From contig JAGUWT010000146.1 of assembly GCA_020062205.1 (NCBI GenBank), positions 1 through 7,028 of the forward strand: a DNA stretch of 7,028 bases, given 5' to 3'. Below the pieces are notes generated by a model. It saw nothing but the letters and a program-made list of their open reading frames with translations, was not told where the DNA came from and did no database searches. This document shows, in pieces, positions 5,041 through 7,028 of the stretch. A program made the translations under genes and the position numbers. The DNA comes from Thermodesulfovibrionales bacterium. Its GTDB lineage: Bacteria > Nitrospirota > Thermodesulfovibrionia > Thermodesulfovibrionales > SM23-35. Numbering within the stretch: the stretch's first letter is position 1; every line of letters begins with the position of its first letter.

Positions 5041-5196
5041 GCATACAAGTTTAAGCATTTTTTTCAAAACCCAAATATCTACCTTCTAAATAAGGGGGGA
5101 GCAGGTACACAAAGGGCATTGCGGAAGACAACCAATAGGTTGGCTGAAGCCGCCACAGGAGATTCGTTTTTTGTATTTATGGATGATATTCGGTAA
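5023..5196 (+). other. Possible plus-strand gene remnant in the lexA-M28 spacer
   Basis: This plus-strand frame is open from within the lexA region to TAA at 5194-5196. The last 35 residues read like a true C-terminus: KGGAGTQRALRKTTNRLAEA, then ATGDSFFVFMDDIR. A GTG at 5023-5025 is the only nearby start and has no ribosome binding site. The frame upstream overlaps lexA, so a full gene cannot be here. It may be the leftover end of a gene displaced when the lexA/vapBC block arrived, or chance. I do not recognise the family. Confidence 0.25.
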
Positions 5197-5209
5197 AATT
5201 ATTGGAATA

Positions 5210-5227
5210 CAGTTCGTACACGAATTG
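5210..5227. promoter_or_regulatory. 18-bp palindrome downstream of the M28 gene
   Basis: CAGTTCGT-AC-ACGAATTG is an inverted repeat with 8-bp arms and one G/T mismatch, 17 bp past the peptidase stop. The 2-bp centre is too short for a normal hairpin loop and no T-run follows on the minus strand. It is more like a protein-binding site than a terminator. No binding protein can be named. Confidence 0.35.
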
Positions 5228-5243
5228 AATGCGGGAGCCATTT

Positions 5244-7028
5244 TTATCTTGTCACCACTTCTATCTCTACCACTATCTCCTTCCCATCCCTCAGAAATGT
5301 AATAGAAATCCTGGTTCCGGGGGTGAGTGGCTTGAGGATGTCGGAAAGGTCTTTTAGGTTGTGGACTGTAGAGGAGTTTATTTGGATGATTATATCACCT
5401 TCCTTTAACTCAGCCGCCTGCGCTGGCGAATTAGGCATAACACCAGAGAGCCTGCATCCGACGCCGCTGTAAGCAAAATCGGGGATAATACCAATAGTAA
5501 CTTTCCTCTCCTTCTTTGGCGCAGTATCAACATTGCTAAAGGTTTTTACCGTTGAGGTCAATGGGTCCTTCCGACTTGCAAGATATTCAATCACTTCCTT
5601 TGCCACTGAAGCCACTTTTACAAGCCCCCCCTGGTCTATCTTATCTGTAGTATCAGTTGGACGGTGATAGTCTTGATGAGGTCCGCTAAAAAGCTGCACA
5701 GCCGGGATACATCTTTCTTGAAAGCTTATATGGTCGCTTGAATCCAGTGGCTCAGACACTATCTCAACATCAACACCAGTGACAAAACTTGCTCCTCTGA
5801 AGATGTGTACCCATTCTTTGGCTGAATGAGATCCAAGCAGCAGCAATTTTTTCTTCCATATACGTCCTACGGTATCAATATTCAACATCCCTATGCAGTT
5901 CTCTACAGGATAGCGATTTTGATTGGTTATATAATACTTTGATCCCCTTTTACCGGCTTCCTCTCCCGTAAAGGCTACAAAGACCACACCTCGGTCTGGA
6001 CGCATGCTTTTATTGAGTACCCTCGCAAGCTCAATAAGCACAGCCACTCCACTTGCATTGTCATCAGCCCCATGATGGATTTTCCCACTATTCTCTTCCC
6101 TCACATCAGGCCAGCCGAGTCCCAGGTGATCATAATGAGCACCGACTATTATGCTCTGGCTGGACAGTTCCGGATTTTCTCCTGGGATTACACCTATCAC
6201 ATTTTTCATCATTACTTTATGTTCGGGGTCTTTCCATATCTGAAAATAGCTCCCTTCTCCATCTCCAGCAGGTTTGAGACCTGTTTCCTGAAATTTTTGT
6301 GCAATAAATTCTGCAGCATGATCAAGTTCCTTTGTGCCGAATCCGCGTCCTTTCAACTCATCACTTGAGAGAAACCTTATCGTCTCCATCATTCGATCTG
6401 CTGAAAATATAGGTTGCGGGGTTATTAAAGGTTCTCTCGGAGAGAGTTCCCCCATCTCGACTCTTGAAACCGTTCCGTCTTGCGCAGGTAAAAACGCAGT
6501 CATTGGCGAATCAAGGACAGGCCAACGGCCTTTGGCTGTATTTTCTGGCTCAGTACCTTCAAACACAAGATAACTATACTTATTGTAATGGGGTAGTTTC
6601 CGGCCAAGACCAGGGAGTGCTTCAGCCAGATCTGTTGCAATTAAGATTAGCGCTATGTCTTTGTTTGCTGGATTTCTTGCGGTGAGTACTACTGAGTGGT
6701 TTTCGCGTGGGATTTCGCTTTTTGCGATGCGCAGGCTCTTCTGATTTACGGTAACATCATATACAGAAAGTGCTGATAAGGTTTCTTTGGCAAAGCGGTT
6801 TTCCCATCCTAAAACAGCAACCGCACGGTCTGTAGGGATTTTTTTTACGTCGTTATCGAGTTTAACTTCTACTACATCTGGCCCTGAATTGCTCAAAACC
6901 TTGGCAAGCTCTCGATATGCCTGAATGAGTGTCTTGTTTGCGGAAGAAGGGAGGAGTATAAGCATCTTTTCAGCTCCGAGTGCCTGTGATAATGCCGGCG
7001 GGGTTTCTTCCCGATCAAGTCTTCGGAA
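5244..7028 (-). CDS. M28-family zinc metallopeptidase with PDZ domain (5' end outside window)
   Basis: The frame is open from the window edge through 594 residues to TAA at 5244-5246. Because it runs on upstream of the ATG at 6963-6965 without a stop, that ATG is probably internal and the protein longer. Counting from that Met, the di-zinc aminopeptidase core (about 185-465) has all ligands: His277 (VGAHYDHLG), Asp301 (GADDNASG), Glu335-Glu336 (FTGEEAG), Asp364 (NIDTVG) and His434 (YHRPTDT). Residues about 488-573 form a PDZ domain (GVMPNSPAQAAELKEGDIII). Residues 1-155 hold a separate N-terminal region with GRKLPHYNKYSYLVFEG. Any signal peptide would lie beyond the window. It probably removes N-terminal residues from peptides, perhaps in the periplasm. 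No ribosome binding site or promoter is visible inside the window. Confidence 0.92.
   Translation of the reverse strand, partial: FRRLDREETPPALSQALGAEKMLILLPSSANKTLIQAYRELAKVLSNSGPDVVEVKLDNDVKKIPTDRAVAVLGWENRFAKETLSALSVYDVTVNQKSLRIAKSEIPRENHSVVLTARNPANKDIALILIATDLAEALPGLGRKLPHYNKYSYLVFEGTEPENTAKGRWPVLDSPMTAFLPAQDGTVSRVEMGELSPREPLITPQPIFSADRMMETIRFLSSDELKGRGFGTKELDHAAEFIAQKFQETGLKPAGDGEGSYFQIWKDPEHKVMMKNVIGVIPGENPELSSQSIIVGAHYDHLGLGWPDVREENSGKIHHGADDNASGVAVLIELARVLNKSMRPDRGVVFVAFTGEEAGKRGSKYYITNQNRYPVENCIGMLNIDTVGRIWKKKLLLLGSHSAKEWVHIFRGASFVTGVDVEIVSEPLDSSDHISFQERCIPAVQLFSGPHQDYHRPTDTTDKIDQGGLVKVASVAKEVIEYLASRKDPLTSTVKTFSNVDTAPKKERKVTIGIIPDFAYSGVGCRLSGVMPNSPAQAAELKEGDIIIQINSSTVHNLKDLSDILKPLTPGTRISITFLRDGKEIVVEIEVVTR

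Noticed and set aside
5210..5227. Palindrome as rho-independent terminator of the M28 gene
   Set aside because: The central spacer of 2 bp cannot form a normal loop without opening the stem, and no T-run follows on the minus strand.
6053..6685. Four plus-strand ORFs of 73-98 codons inside the M28 gene
   Set aside because: All lie antisense to well-conserved peptidase sequence and lack ribosome binding sites.

Overview
The window is bacterial: compact, moderately AT-rich, with mostly short intergenic gaps, AGGAGG-type ribosome binding sites before several genes, and TTGACT/TATAAG-type promoters. The species cannot be fixed from sequence alone. The M28 peptidase at the right edge carries an N-terminal region with a KLPHY/KYSYL block and a C-terminal PDZ domain. 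I associate that architecture with environmental anaerobes such as Nitrospirota, Desulfobacterota and anammox-type Planctomycetota, but this is an impression and not a measured assignment.

Left end (1-300): the last 19 codons of an unidentified plus-strand gene are followed at once by an 8-bp GC-rich hairpin. Beyond it lie a protein-like minus-strand open frame without a convincing start, and one copy of a 34-bp repeat (215-248).

Accessory block (about 215-2710): this segment is bounded by two directly repeated 34-bp copies with two mismatches. On the minus strand it holds a cysteine-rich 82-aa protein, a PD-(D/E)XK nuclease of NucS/DUF91 type with a winged helix, an N-terminally truncated remnant that resembles MvaI/BcnI restriction enzymes, a 93-aa orphan and a possible 19-codon CxxC micro-ORF. 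One plus-strand zinc-ribbon gene sits among them with its own promoter and a palindromic operator candidate. It converges on the nuclease gene and overlaps its 3' end.

Middle (2700-5040): an FRG-domain protein whose 3' end looks frameshifted, a VapBC toxin-antitoxin pair with a clear promoter and operator, and a LexA-type repressor. The LexA homologue has a Cys-Gly self-cleavage site, and its promoter predicts a nearly leaderless mRNA. All are on the minus strand.

Right end (5041-7028): a roughly 200-bp spacer contains a possible plus-strand gene remnant and a palindrome. It is followed by a long minus-strand M28 metallopeptidase that runs off the window edge, the only ordinary housekeeping-like gene visible.

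Taken together this looks like a small accessory, defence-type island. It contains nucleases, a restriction-enzyme relic, a toxin-antitoxin pair, an FRG protein and an SOS-type regulator. Signs of decay are a truncation, a likely frameshift and orphan C-terminal pieces. No complete known defence system is present. The least explained candidate is the unit made of the cysteine-rich small protein and the NucS-like winged-helix nuclease, with the zinc-ribbon gene facing it.
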